Shown here in pieces: positions 24,101-35,970 of a stretch of DNA of 64,000 nt (its first letter is position 1; every line of letters begins with the position of its first letter). Below the pieces are notes generated by a model. It saw nothing but the letters and a program-made list of their open reading frames with translations, was not told where the DNA came from and searched no databases. A program made the position numbers and the translations under genes. The DNA lies in assembly GCF_022539315.1 (NCBI RefSeq), contig NC_066327.1, positions 12,998,995-13,062,994 on the forward strand, read 5' to 3'. This stretch comes from Serinus canaria (Eukaryota > Chordata > Aves > Passeriformes > Fringillidae).

Positions 24101-26328
24101 CAGGGGGAGGGCTGTTCATCCAACAGCCAATAGCAGGTGATAAGAGTGAATTTCAGACCTCAGTGCTCCTCTTGAACCACTGCTCAATTCCAACATGGGT
24201 GATCTCTGAAATATTCATACCCATAGGGACAGCTCAGCACATCAGTCATAGGGTTGTAAATGCCATTTATCTTCTGCTGCAATTTTGTGTCTAGCCCAGG
24301 TTGTCACTAATCAAACAGCTGCTTCTGCCTGCTGGCTGCCCTGTGCTGATGTCTCCACCACAGACACTCCAATGCTGCTGCAATCTTTGCTGAGCCATGC
24401 AAGAAGTCTGATTTCTTCTCAGCAAAAAAGATTTTTGATCAGACACTTCATAATACAACTTTGTTCACTCCCCACAGTTTTTGTATTAGGCACTGGTTGT
24501 TTCACTGTTTGATAGGAACATCAGGGGAAAATATATGAATTATCTTTCAGGGGACTGGACAAGCCCATACTGATAGTTCCTCTAAGGCTGAAGAGGAATC
24601 TGAACTTGGCACACATCACTCCCTGCCTAATCCCCTGCATTCTGAACCAGATTTCTCACCCTCTGCCAGAGCATGTGTGCCACCATCTAGCACTGCAGTG
24701 GCTGCTTTGGGAGCACCTGTGGAACAACAGAAGTATGAATTCACCTTTCAGGATTCCCACAAGAAAGTTTTCTTGTGGTGCTGTAAGCTCTAAAGGACAA
24801 CAGGACATGCAGCTTAAGCTGCCCAGTGTGAAAACGTTGAGTTAAATACCTTTATTCCACCTTATAATGCAGCTCTACACTCCTGTGTAGATGTAAGGAC
24901 TCCTCAAGACTTGCTTTGGAGTGCTGGAGCTGGAGGCAACCTTGGTAACCTCCAAATACAGAAATGATGGGACTCTTTAAAGAGCAGGGTGCCTCTTGCA
25001 GCTATTCTGAATCTTTATTAGCCATGTCATGTTTGAAAGAAATTCTCATATCATCAAGCAAAATGTGTCTCCAGCTCTTCCCACCAGTGCTTGCAAACAT
25101 CCTTGAACAGCTTTTTCTTACAGATTAATTTTTACACACTACAAATGTAATTTATCACAGGTGATTATTGCCTGCAACACATTTTTATTACAGTATCAAG
25201 GCACAGATATTTACAGTGGCCTGAGGAGATGCATCCTCCTTTTTCCCGTGGATTCAACATCCCTCCAAGCACTGGGTTTACGAGCAAGAAAAATGACTCT
25301 GAACTCTTTTGGGAAATAAAAATTTCACCTTATATTTACAGGGTGCTGTAATCCAGCCTGCTGAATTTACCTGCTAATAACACAGATTTCCTTGTACAAA
25401 ACCCCAGACTCAACTGACCACAGGAAGAAAGGTGATTACTTTCTGGCAGTGTAGCATATTGCATGTTGCATAAATTGCACAACACCAGAGACTGCAGAGC
25501 TAAGGCAAAACAGTAACTCTCTTTCATTCCTGAAGATAAACTCTGAATCAAAATAATGCTCAATAAAGGGAATGTACTAACATCCTGACAGCACCAAGGT
25601 CACTCAACACAGCAACACTTGAAAAACCCTTTTTCTTTTCTAAAGGCAACATTTCTGCTGAGGCATGAACATTAAACCTGAGACACTGAACAGTGTCTGA
25701 CGTGTGAAAGATACCAATATCTGCTTTTGCAGATACTTTGATCAAAATGCTGGGCAAGTAGACAAGATTCAGGGAAAGACTCCCATATGGTGGGCAGATA
25801 ATCCAGTACCAGAACATATATATTTATAGAGGCACATACACATTTTACAACAGATACAACCCCGTCCAGAAGGAAGGCAGTCTAAAATAAAGGAAATACT
25901 ATCTAAGTTTAATTAGTAGATGAGCTTCCAAATGAATTGCCTATTTGCCATCAGCATCAGCCAGCAAAGCAAGCGTTGGCAGCCCCGTTACACAAGCAGT
26001 AGCTGCTTTACCAACTACAACCTTCTGTTGCTAACGTAACTTAAATTCCATTCCTGGAACAGGACAAGCCAGGCTAAAAGTCGGCAGGTGTAGTAGGAAC
26101 TTAAATGACTTCTAAGCCCCTGCAGGAAGAAGCAGAACTTGCTCCATTAACTAGCTTGATACGCACTACAGCGTAGGAGCAAGGCGTGCCAGGACAGCAG
26201 CGTTTGCTCTCTAGGCTTTAGGAAATCCCCCCTGGAAACCAAACCATCATCCCGGTCCCACCCTGCGCGGCCCTGGCCTGGGAGCCCGGGGGGGCTCGGG
26301 CCTAACCCCGACCCGGGGACCACCTCAC

Positions 26329-26640
26329 CTCCCCTTGGTGAGGGAGGGGCGGCCGCTGCTTCTTTCGGGGACGCTCAACCAGGGCCCGGCGCAGCCCGTG
26401 TCCCACAGGATCGGGGTGCTGGCGGCTCCCCATGCTGGAAGACCACTCCAGCCCCGGTGGGTATTATGGCGACGCTTCCCTCAAGGAGCGCAGCTCCCTC
26501 ATCCCTCCTCTACCCCCCCCTCCAAGAAGTTTGGACTCGCCCGCTGTTTGCAGCGCGGGGAGCTCGGACGAGCCCATTAGCTGCACTGCGGGGGGGGAGG
26601 GGGAGGGAGAAGCAGGAGGAGGAGAAAGGCAAGCAGGCCA
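26329..26640 (-). other. FAXDC2: Possible FAXDC2 first exon in CpG island
   Basis: On the minus strand CAAGGGGAG is followed by GTGAGGTGG (donor at 26328) inside the CpG island, a fitting position for the first noncoding exon. The transcription start is unknown, so the high-coordinate end is a guess. Inference from position and one donor only. Confidence 0.3.
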
Positions 26641-26647
26641 GGGCTGG

Positions 26648-26657
26648 GCGCATGCGC
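26648..26657. promoter_or_regulatory. NRF1-type site
   Basis: GCGCATGCGC is a perfect palindrome matching the NRF1 consensus and lies in the CpG island between the two divergent genes. Binding itself is inferred. Confidence 0.6.
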
Positions 26658-26735
26658 AGTACGGGCACCGCGGCCGCGCGCACTAACGTACCCGCCCCCT
26701 CCCGCGCGCCGCCGGCTCCGCCATCTCTCGCTCTC

Positions 26736-26745
26736 TCTCGCGAGA
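26736..26745. promoter_or_regulatory. TCTCGCGAGA element
   Basis: A perfect TCTCGCGAGA palindrome, a known motif of TATA-less and often bidirectional vertebrate promoters. It sits about 120 bases before the proposed CNOT8 exon 1 donor. Confidence 0.6.
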
Positions 26746-26779
26746 GGCAAAGCGGCGCGAGACCCGGAAGCGCCGCCCC

Positions 26780-26865
26780 TCGCGGCGGGGGGCACTCGGA
26801 GCCATCGCGGGTGCGCGGGGCGAGAGCGGCCGAGAGCGGCGCGTCCCGGCCGCGGCTGCCGGGAG
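26780..26865 (+). other. CNOT8: Probable CNOT8 first (noncoding) exon
   Basis: GCTGCCGGGAG is followed by GTACCGGGG, a usable donor at 26866, in the CpG island on the CNOT8 side. The start is not determinable and 26780 is nominal. The exon would splice to the start-codon exon near 28205. Confidence 0.4.
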
Positions 26866-27265
26866 GTACCGGGGAGCGGAGCGGGCGGGCAGGCAGCGGG
26901 ACCGGCAGCGGGACGGGCGCTGAGGGTGCAGGGCTGCGGCTGGGGTTTGGGGGGCGGCGGCGCGGACGGCGGCCCTCCCGCTTCCCGGCCGCGGTCAGCC
27001 GCGTCCGGCCGCCCCCGGGCTGTGAGGGGGGCCCTGAGGTGACCCCGGGCCGGGCCGGGCTGTGGCGGTGCGCTCCGGGTAACTGGTAGCGCAGGGCCCG
27101 GCCGGGCTGAGCCGGAGCCCTCCTTCAGACGCCTGGGAGCGGTTCGCCGGTGTTATTGCGGGAAAGGGGCACCAGCCGGGGGCTCAGCCGAGCCGTAGCG
27201 CTGCTGACACTGCCGGTGGTGCCGGTGAAACACCTCGCTGCTGTGTGTCTCCAGTTACATCAGAC

Positions 27266-27590
27266 AGAATCACAGGATGGGTTAGAAGGGACCACAGTGG
27301 GTCACCTGGTCCAACCTCCTTGCTCAAGCAGGGTCATCCCAGAGCGTGTGGCACAGGATTGAGTCCAGACAGTTCTGGAATATCTACATTGAGGCAGACT
27401 CCAAAACCTCTCTGGGTAATCTGTTCCCATGTCCAGTCCCTGCACAGTTTTTTCTCATGTTCTTCCCCATATTCAGGGGAAACTTCCTGTGCATCACTTT
27501 CTGCCCATTGTCTCCTATCCTGGCATCACCAAGATGAGCCTGGCTCCATCTTGGCACCCTCCTTTAGATATTCATATCCATTGAACCTCA
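27266..27590 (-). mobile_element. CR1 LINE 3' fragment
   Basis: It begins AGAATCACAGGATGGG and continues through GTCCAACCTCCTTGCTCAAG, AACCTCTCTGGGTAATCTGT and AAACTTCCTGTGC to TTTAGATATTC. This is the reverse complement of an avian CR1 3' end, so the element lies on the minus strand. It sits in the CNOT8 5' intron just outside the CpG island. The 5' end of the element is missing, as is usual for CR1. Confidence 0.85.
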
Positions 27591-27646
27591 TGCCAATGAG
27601 TGCTCTCTCTAATGCATTCTGTTATTGTGTTTAAATAATTGTCTTC

Positions 27647-27795
27647 ATCATAGAATCACAGTGGGGTTTGGATTGGAAAGGACCTTCAACATCATCTCAT
27701 TCCACCCCTGTGCTGTGGGCAGGGACACCTTCCACTAGACCGGGTTGCTCAGAGCTCCATCCAGCCTGGCCCTGAACACTTCCAGGGATGGGGAA
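27647..27795 (-). mobile_element. Second CR1 LINE 3' fragment
   Basis: ATCATAGAATCACAGTGGGG, then GGACACCTTCCACTAGACC, GGTTGCTCAGAGC and CACTTCCAGGGATGGGG: a 5'-truncated CR1 3' end in minus orientation. It lies about 60 bases after the first but matches a different consensus, so two insertions are more likely than one broken element. Confidence 0.85.
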
Positions 27796-28204
27796 ATAGT
27801 TGAGGGTTACAGATGAGGACTCTCTGCCTGTACATCTTGTGCCCAAAGTGTCAAAGCTTATGCCAGGAAAAGGAAGTTAGGGATAATGATTCTTTACATA
27901 AATAACTGGACTGTTGATTGTGCATCTGCTCTTATATTGTGAACAGATGCTCTTGATTTCATTCATCCTGTTTACAGAAAGCGATAAAGCAAGAAAACTT
28001 GGTGTGAACTTTAAATGGGTTATTTGAAGGTGGAAATAGAAGTGACTGACTCCTACAGAGCATTTATTCACATGTCACTCTTCCTTCACTTAAAGCACTA
28101 TTTATTTATCTCTTCAATGCAGCACACTGATAAGATTGCACAGCTTGTGATCCTGCACTGTCATTTGAGTTCAGCATCAGCTGCCTTTTTTCTGGTCCTG
28201 CAAG

Positions 28205-31200
28205 ATGCCAGCAGCCCTTGCAGAGAACAGCCAGGTTATCTGTGAAGTATGGGCCAACAACCTGGAGGAAGAGATGAGGAAAATTCGGGAGATTGTCCTG
28301 AGTTACAGCTACATCGCTATGGTAAATGTTTTACACTTGACCTAATTGCCTTAGTCAAGGGAGTTTTTAGGGTTGTGGACTTAGTTGATTCTTGAGCGAT
28401 AAATGATTTCTCCCCACCCCCAGTCAAACTGAACTAGAAGAGATGAAAAAATAAAAAGCTGTTTGGTAGCTTTCTAGAATTTTATACAAGCAGTGCTGAG
28501 TATGGATTGAGTGAAAGAAGGGGAAGAGGGCGACCAACTTAAAAACCCGAATTTATTTAATATTTAGTTATTCATAGTGTATAAGTTTGTGCAGCACAGA
28601 AATGAAACAAGTCACAATTGGGTTTAAATCCTTATTTTTCCACCAATGTGTTTGTCCTTTGAATGTTTTTCTCCATTTGATTATAGAAGATGCCATGGGA
28701 CTGGAGCTCAGAAGGCCTGCAAGTGACTGCTAGCCAGCTGAGCTGCCTCCTTTCTTATAAGGGCAGATGTTGATTCTTAGGGAAGAAAAATATTCTGGTT
28801 GTAGATTAGACAATATGTTCAGAAAGCTTTATTTAAGAAGAGCATTATCTCCCCCAGGTGGGAGGAATCTCCTCCTGCTCTTACAAGTCTGTATCTGCTT
28901 GGCAGCACTCCAGTGTGTTAGATAAAGAACTGGTTTTAGCTGTGGTACTGTAAGTTCTGCCAGCTTTGCTTAGGAGCACTGAACCTCAGTGGGGTTTGAA
29001 GAGTCCTCATAAAAAGTGTGGCAAAAGACAGGTGTCTTTGCAGAGTGTGTGGGATTTTGGTGTCAAATTCAGTTGTAGAAGTGAATATGATTTTTTTGTT
29101 TACATTTGTCAGTGAGAAATGAACTTTTTGCTTCTTTTCAGTCTCACTGAAAGCGTTCTTAGGGTTTGTTTGAGTGACTGTGCTGTAAGAGTAGACAGAT
29201 AAACCTCTTGGGCAAGGGAGAGATTGTGTCAGGTGCACAGCACTGGGTTTGTTGTGAAAGATTTTGTGTGTGGTCAGGAGAAGCTCAGTGACCCAGTGTG
29301 AGCGTAGAAATGGCGTGGCAGTTTGGTGTTCAGCAAAGACAGCACAGAGTCACTGCCTGAGCAAGAGGTTCTTCATCTAAAAGATGGTTTGGTATCTAAC
29401 AGACAGCTGCTGCTGTTGAGGTGTGTTTGACTGACAGTAGTTTTTGTTAATGTAGGCATTGACTGTTCCTCAGAAGCAGTGAAGGTTTTCACTGTCTGGG
29501 CTGTCCTAACAGAGTGATAATAGTGACTCCTAGCAGAATCCATGGTGAAGTTCAGTTTTCCCTTCTGTGCCAGGACACGGAGTTCCCCGGCGTGGTGGTC
29601 AGGCCGATCGGTGAATTCCGCAGCTCCATAGATTATCAGTACCAGCTCCTTCGCTGCAACGTTGACCTGCTGAAAATCATCCAGCTGGGCCTGACTTTTA
29701 CAAATGAGAAGGGGGAGTATCCTTCTGGCATTAACACCTGGCAGTTCAACTTCAAATTCAACCTCACGTGAGTCTTTGGGCTTGGCATTAATTTCCTGTT
29801 CCTTCTGCTGGAGTGATGCTTTCCTTTGGCAAATACCAGTGCCTGTGTGCTCATCGCTGCTGGCTGCTTCTGAGCAATAAGGATTCAAATTCTAGTACTA
29901 TGTGGGAACCTATTTTGGAGTGCCATGAGTTAACAGTGTATCTGGAGGTCAAAGCCATACTAAAATTCTGTCCTTATTACCCTTTCTCTTCATAATTTTG
30001 TGTGCCTTTTTTTCTGGAACAATGTTTGAAATGTCATATATATATATCTGTGTAAAACTCCATCTCTTTCTGCTACAAATAAATGGATGTGCTAGTCTCA
30101 TAAAAAAGAAAAAGACTTCTTTACAAATCCATGCTTAAGTATAAGCTGGGATCTAAAAACATGTTGGTGTAATCATCACATCTGTTCAGAATGAGTCTTG
30201 TTAAATGGAGTGTGGCAGTTCTTGTCTCCTCCATACTGTAATATCCTAGGTTGCAGCTGAAACAAGTTTCATTATCCCTTTCCCTGTAATTATAAAGATA
30301 AGCTCAGCATAATTACCACTAGAGCTGTCTGGAAATAAAGAAAGGGTTTATCTGGCAAAACCACATATGTAGAGGAAATCAATCTATTTTTATAAAACTG
30401 TCGTTGGAAAGCATTACAAAAATTTGTAGCTACTATATGCAGATCATCCAGTTCTTGACCCCAAAAGTTGTGCTATTTACTCCACAAATTTGTGAGCCTC
30501 TTGCAGGTATTGGAATCAGAGTGAAGTGGTTTTTGGTGTGTGATCACTTCATTTAAATGAATTATCATATTGATAGAACTTGGCTCTGTGTGTTTCCTCC
30601 CCCTCAAATGACACAAACCAGTAAAGAAGTCACGTTCCTGCTCAGCTGTCCACCAAGCACATCATTCTTGTCCTGCTTCCTCAGTCAAGGATGATGCAAT
30701 TCTGTTTACTCCCAGAGATGGAAGTGGAGGTGCTGATAAGGTGGTACATGCTGTGGAGTGAAAAGGAAAAATGTAGATAGGAATGATGGTCAGTGCTTAG
30801 AGCTGTACATCTTCCTGTTTGGGGGAACTCCCCTTTCCTCTGGGCCTCATCTGTGGTGCTTCCCTTCACTGTGCAGAAGGGACATTGTTCAAAACAGTCA
30901 GTTATGGAGGTGGAATCTTTGGAATTTGCACAAGCAATGGAAGTGTTAACTAGTTATGGTCACAGAACAGCTGATTATGGCTCTAGGAGGCTGCAGTACG
31001 GGTACTGAAACTGAACCAGTTTGAATTTTCTAGAGGGACAAACTGGAACCCAGAAGTATCCTATCGACTTGTCCAATTCTTGACATAGTGTGGGGAGAAT
31101 TTTTCTAAAATTGTCTTGGCAGCATCCTGAGTGCAAACTTGCTTTTTTTTTTTCCTTCAGGGAAGACATGTACTCTCAGGATTCCATAGACCTCCTTGCC

Positions 31201-33416
31201 AGCTCTGGGCTGCAGTTCCAGAAGCATGAAGAAGAGGGGATTGACACCCTGCATTTTGCTGAGTTGCTGATGACGTCGGGGGTTGTCCTCAGTGACAGTG
31301 TGAAATGGCTGTCCTTCCACAGGTGGGTCCAGGATGCTCACTGACCCTGTTAAGTCTCTTCTTAATTCTCTGCATTTTCCATAGAGATTGATAGATTTTA
31401 GGGAGAAAAATCAGCAGTCCTGCAGTTCTTAAAATAACTTTGAAGATATGAAGGCTAAGTTTAAGAAGGACGCTTCATGGTCTGTCTTCCTGACTGCTTG
31501 TGAAGCCTTTGGCTGGTGCAGTCTCCCTCTCTTGAAGAAGCTGAAATGTGATTTCTGCACTTCGTAAATGCATCGTAAAGGATTTTGTTTCTTCTTCCTT
31601 ACAATGTTGGTGGTGCTCTGAACTTCCACCTGTGTGGTTAAGATATCTTTCTTGTTGCATTTCAGCCAACTTGATCAGGAAGCCTCTGGTCCAACATGGT
31701 ATCACAAATGAAAGGACTTGCCACTACCTCCTTCTGTCTCAACAGATACTTGCACAGTTTCCTTTTTTTCTGTATTGCCCTTAGCTACAGAAATATACAG
31801 AGTGGGAAGAAATGTGTATTCTTCCCAATGGCTTATCTGTTCCACAGAAGGCTAGTGAGGGCACTTGGGGAGCATCCCAAAGTCCTGCATTGACATAGAA
31901 AATCAGGATGAGTTCTGTCTGAGATCTAGAGTTTTATGACTGTCAGAAAATGTTAAGGCTTGAAAGGCACAGCAAGTAAAATTCTGTTGAAAAAGAAGGT
32001 ACTAGTACCTTGGGTTTTAGGTACTGCCTGCTTACCTGGTTTCTCTATGGTTTTGTTTTCAGTGGTTATGACTTTGGCTACATGGTGAAGTTGTTGACAG
32101 ACTCCAGGTTACCAGAAGAGGAACATGAATTTTTCCATATCTTAAACCTTTTCTTCCCATCTATCTATGATGTGAAGTACTTAATGAAGAGCTGCAAAAA
32201 CCTCAAGGTATTTTTATCTCCCCAGCAAGCAGGTGATGAGTACCAACACTGTGCATGTACAAGAATACAAGTGGCAGAACTGCTGCATATGTTGTCTTAA
32301 AATGGGAATGTGTATAACAGTAGTGACAGAGAAACACCTGAGACACAGTTTGTGTCTAATGGATACTGCCCTCCCCAGTTTCAGACTTTCCCATATGTTT
32401 ATTATAAACACATTGCCACAGCCTTCTGGTTTGTTTATCAGAGGCTAATTATAATTCAGCATATTTATGTTTTCCATGCAAGAGGATTTCTTTTACATGA
32501 AATACTCCATGGCTTGATTAACTGGTAAGAGGGTTGAAAGTAATTTATCTACTGAATCACAGCCTTGAGTAAAGGGAGGGAAAGGCCCAGCTTATGTAAC
32601 CTGTGACTATACCCACAGTTTTCTCAAGTATTTGCAACAGGAAAAGAAAGCACCTAAATTTGAGGAGTTATTTGTGCACTGTTGAACACCATCTCCCACT
32701 GTGTTTCACTCCCAGCTGGAGTGTGGGTACTGCTGGGATCTGCATTGGTTCATCATACCCTGTTAGCTCTCGTGTTTTGGAGAAATGTGGCAATTTTGGC
32801 GAGAGATGAATCTTCCAAAATAAAATCTCTTCTGTTCTCTTTGCAGGGTGGCCTTCAGGAAGTGGCAGACCAGCTGGATTTGCAGCGAATTGGACGACAA
32901 CACCAGGCAGGATCAGACTCCCTCCTCACAGGAATGGCATTTTTCAGAATGAAAGAGGTACTGCAGTGTTTTTCCTTCTCCACTTTCTGTCCATAAATGT
33001 CAACATATATAACGTGTTGTTTGTTTTGCTTTGGAATTTTTGAGCCTTGTGGCCATCACATTTCAAACTATCAGGAATAGGAACTGCTGATATTGGCACA
33101 GACTTGTTCTGTTTACTTGCCTTTCATTGCTTATTTTAATTTGTACACTCCATCATGGAGGTGGCTGATTTCAAATGAGCTGTTAATTAACACTGGATGT
33201 TTTCTGATTTAGAGGCACAATTAAGCAATACCTGTTTCTCTTTTTTTTTTTTTTTTTAATCTGCAGTTATTTTTTGAGGATACAATTGATGATGCAAAGT
33301 ATTGCGGACGACTGTATGGCCTTGGCACAGGAGTGGCTCAGAAACAAAATGAAGATGTGGACTCAGCCCAAGAGAAAATGAGCATTTTGGCCATTATCAA
33401 CAACATGCAGCCGTGA
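28205..33416 (+). CDS. CNOT8: CCR4-NOT transcription complex subunit 8 (CAF1-type deadenylase)
   Basis: Coding exons are 28205-28321, 29574-29767, 31161-31322, 32063-32207, 32847-32957 and 33267-33416 (stop TGA 33414-33416). They total 879 nt, or 292 residues, the same length as human CNOT8, with near-identical sequence. The start MPAALAENSQVICEVW fixes the N-terminus. It is a DEDDh 3'-5' exoribonuclease of the CAF1/Pop2 family. Catalytic D40 and E42 (MDTEFPG), D161 (SGYDFGYM), D230 (AGSDSLLTG) and the general base H225 (RQHQAG) are all present. It shortens mRNA poly(A) tails as a catalytic subunit of CCR4-NOT, bound to the CNOT1 scaffold and to CCR4-type CNOT6/6L, and interacts with BTG/TOB proteins. 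The tail ends NNMQP where I recall human NNMQQ. CNOT7 is the paralogue, but residues such as GLQEVADQLDLQRIGRQ and the neighbours favour CNOT8. Nothing is broken. Confidence 0.97.
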
Positions 33417-34590
33417 TGAGCGGTGCCCCTCAGCAGAACATGTTTACCATTTTGGCAGCTGCTGTCCTCAACCATTTTCCCTAAACAGTGTCTCAAACAA
33501 AAAGCATCTCCAGTACACAGGCTGCACCAAGCCTTGCAGTTTTGCTGAAGAGCTGCATTTTCCTTTGAAACCCAGAAGAGTTGACTGATTTCCTAATGCC
33601 AGCATTTGTGGTTTGCTATATTTTTAATACCAAGGGCAAAGGACAGAATCTACTGTGTATACCTCTGTTTTTTTCCTCTTTTTACTGTACAGAATCTGCA
33701 AGGAAGATTTACCTGTAGAATATTGGGTAGAGCTGAGGGTTGGTAAATGCAGTGAAAATGGACACAGACACACACGCAAATTTGCAATTTGTGTTTTATA
33801 AAGCTTATTTTAAAACTTCTGCATGTTGTGAGGGTGACAGCTTCACCTCATGTGTTGCTTATTTTATCTGTCTGTGGAAATTGCTCCCTTTGATCACTGC
33901 AGTTTGGGAACAGATGACATTAAAAATGATCTTTGCAGCTAAAAATATTCAGAGATTTGCTTTAACAACAGAGGGAATGGAGATTAATGGAGCTGATTTG
34001 ATCAGCATTCCTTAGTTTCTAATTCTCTGTGTTACTGCTTTGACCCTTTGGCCTCAGCTTTGTTCTTACGGGTATTAAGGAATTGTTCTGGAAATACATT
34101 CAGAGGCCCAAGAGTTCACCTTTGACAGGGGATTGGACCAATACTATGACTTCAGTTTTCTTCACCTTAAACCTCCAAATTTTATTCATCTCATGCAACT
34201 AGGTCAGCATGGTCAAATATTTGTCCTCTTCTCCAGCCCCTAATTTTACAATATGCTTAACAGGTAAAACAGAGTTTCTGATTTTCTTCCTGAGTTTCTG
34301 GGTCCTTTTCATTATAAACACCTGAAAAGTAGTTAAGAGGATGAAGAACTTGGGATTCTGACTTTGAAAAACATTCTATAGTATTTTTTTTTTAACAGCT
34401 CTGTAATGACATTTCTTAAAAGAACAAACCCTTTTGGACATGTCAAACTTAAAAATTTTTAAGACTTTGTCTGGCATTTTGAACAAGCTTAATCCAATAT
34501 TAAAGAGTTGAGGTTTAGAGCTGGTATTTGAAATGTTTGTAAAGACTAGTTTTTATTTTTTGTAAAATAAATTTTTTTAAACCAGGTTTT
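33417..34590 (+). other. CNOT8: CNOT8 3' untranslated region
   Basis: AT-rich sequence from the stop to just past AATAAA at 34566-34571. No open frame of interest. The end is inferred from the signal and the following T/G-rich sequence (GGTTTTGTTTTGG). Confidence 0.7.
34566..34571 (+). terminator. CNOT8: Poly(A) signal, CNOT8
   Basis: AATAAA is followed by T-rich and then GT-rich sequence, about 1.15 kb after the CNOT8 stop codon. Confidence 0.75.
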
Positions 34591-35524
34591 GTTTTGGATT
34601 TTCCATCAAGCACTAGAATTTCCACAGTTGAGGCTTTGGAATCTGAATTTGGGAGATACATGCCTGAAGATGCTGAAGTTTATTTCCTTTACCATTTATG
34701 ATGTGCTCCTAGGGTAGCTCTTACTGAAATGTCTTTGGAGCTTATTGTACAGTAGCTGAGGAAAGCTGAGCTGAAGAGCTCTGGCAGAGCTGTGTTCTCT
34801 CCCTGCTGCTCTCTCAGCTCAGTCTGCTGCAGTATTCCTGCACTGCAGAGTGGCCACTTAAATGGACAAAGTTGGGTGTGAAGTTTTCTGCTCCATCTGA
34901 ACTCCAGTGGCTCCTGCTCTAAGTGCAGGAAGGCAGTTTGGTTAAGCCCTGGCTCCCCCACCTGGTTTTCAGGTGCTTTGTACAGAACTTAGCAAATTCA
35001 AATTGGTGGCAACACTGCCTCTGTTAGATGTGTTTAATCAGTGATCTTGTTTCAGTCTAACCCCTGGCTTCCACCTGCTGCTCTTGAAGTTGTTCTGAGG
35101 CTTTACTCAGCTTGAAGCAGGAAATCTGTCAGGATTTAAGTTTGTATTTTAGCTGGAAGAATCTGGAACAGCTTTTGATCTAAAAATCCATCGCTCCTCC
35201 TTTTATTTTAGCAATAATCTTTACTGTACTTAAACTTTCTAAATTCATGATGCACACTTTCCCCCATCAACTTTTTTTGCTGCATTTAAAGCCTTGCTTC
35301 TAAAAATGACTAAGATGCTGTGTTCACTAACTTATGCACCCTTGTGCTCTTCATAGAAGTTAATTTTACAAACAAGACAGACAAAGCCTTTAAGTAAGCT
35401 GTAAGACTGGTCAAAACACTGCATGTTAAAGATTGCAAAATCCAAGATTGGTTTTGGCACTTTCTAGAATAGCACCATTCTAGAGAATGCTATTCTTATT
35501 TCTATGCATCAAATTAAATACCAA
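34591..35524. other. Tail-to-tail spacer between CNOT8 and GEMIN5
   Basis: About 930 bases between two convergent genes. I see no exon, RNA gene or clear repeat. Confidence 0.6.
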
Positions 35525-35970
35525 TTCATGGTGGTAGAAGACTTTATTTAAAGGAGAGAAAATAAACTCAGAAAGCTTTTAAGAACAATACTGGCCTAAG
35601 GGTCAGTTTGCTTACAGAAACCATTGATTTTCCTGAGGGCAGCTATTCTTCCTCCTCTGCTGAAAGACTACACAGCTGCTCAAAACTTTCTCTTGCATGT
35701 AAATAGCAAGAACTTTCAAAAGCATAGTGTCCAACAAATAAAAAAACTATACAAAAATCAGTTATAACAGTTCTCTACTGCTTTTCAGTTTTCTACCAGT
35801 CTCCTTAAATAAGTATCAGTGGATGAGCACAAGTGGATGTGTATAAACCTGACATTTTGTATCAGTAACAGCCACAGCCATCAAAAGAAGCCTTCACTTG
35901 AAGAAAGAGCAGCATTAAGTGTTCAGTAGCTGGAGGCAGCTCAAGGGAGAGTTTGGTCTCCAGTGTCATG
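35525..35970 (-). other. GEMIN5: GEMIN5 3' untranslated region
   Basis: Minus-strand sequence from the stop (35973-35971 in the literal frame, 35968-35966 in the alternative frame) to a poly(A) signal at 35549-35544. It is short, about 430 bases. Confidence 0.6.
35544..35549 (-). terminator. GEMIN5: Poly(A) signal, GEMIN5
   Basis: TTTATT on the + strand is AATAAA on the minus strand, about 420 bases after the GEMIN5 stop. It is the first canonical signal seen downstream. Confidence 0.6.

Larger units (their letters stand above)
11857..26328 (-). other. FAXDC2: FAXDC2 introns
   Basis: Introns between coding exons are 11857-12800, 12968-13986, 14093-14987, 15194-15498, 15621-16332, 16431-16530 and 16623-18880. 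5' introns are probably 18929-20039 and 20105-26328. The largest contains an old CR1 fragment at about 21040-21150. It also has a weak exon-like candidate at 22721-22752 (minus), with an AG acceptor and a good GTAAGTGG donor but no coding support. Apart from the proposed exon at 20040-20104 I see no gene, RNA gene or other recognisable element in about 13 kb. Confidence 0.7.
26240..27120. promoter_or_regulatory. CpG-island bidirectional promoter of FAXDC2 and CNOT8
   Basis: About 900 bases are very GC-rich and dense in CpG, in contrast to AT-rich sequence on both sides. FAXDC2 is transcribed leftwards and CNOT8 rightwards from it. It has no clear TATA box. It contains an NRF1-type palindrome, a TCTCGCGAGA element and an ETS-type CCGGAAG (26764-26770). 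These are typical of housekeeping promoters. Confidence 0.8.
26866..33266 (+). other. CNOT8: CNOT8 introns
   Basis: The 5' intron runs from about 26866 to the start-codon exon (acceptor near 28204; the exact AG is uncertain because CTGCAAG directly precedes the ATG). It holds the two CR1 fragments. Further introns are 28322-29573, 29768-31160, 31323-32062, 32208-32846 and 32958-33266, the last with a run of about 18 T before its acceptor. I see no other gene or RNA in them. Confidence 0.75.
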
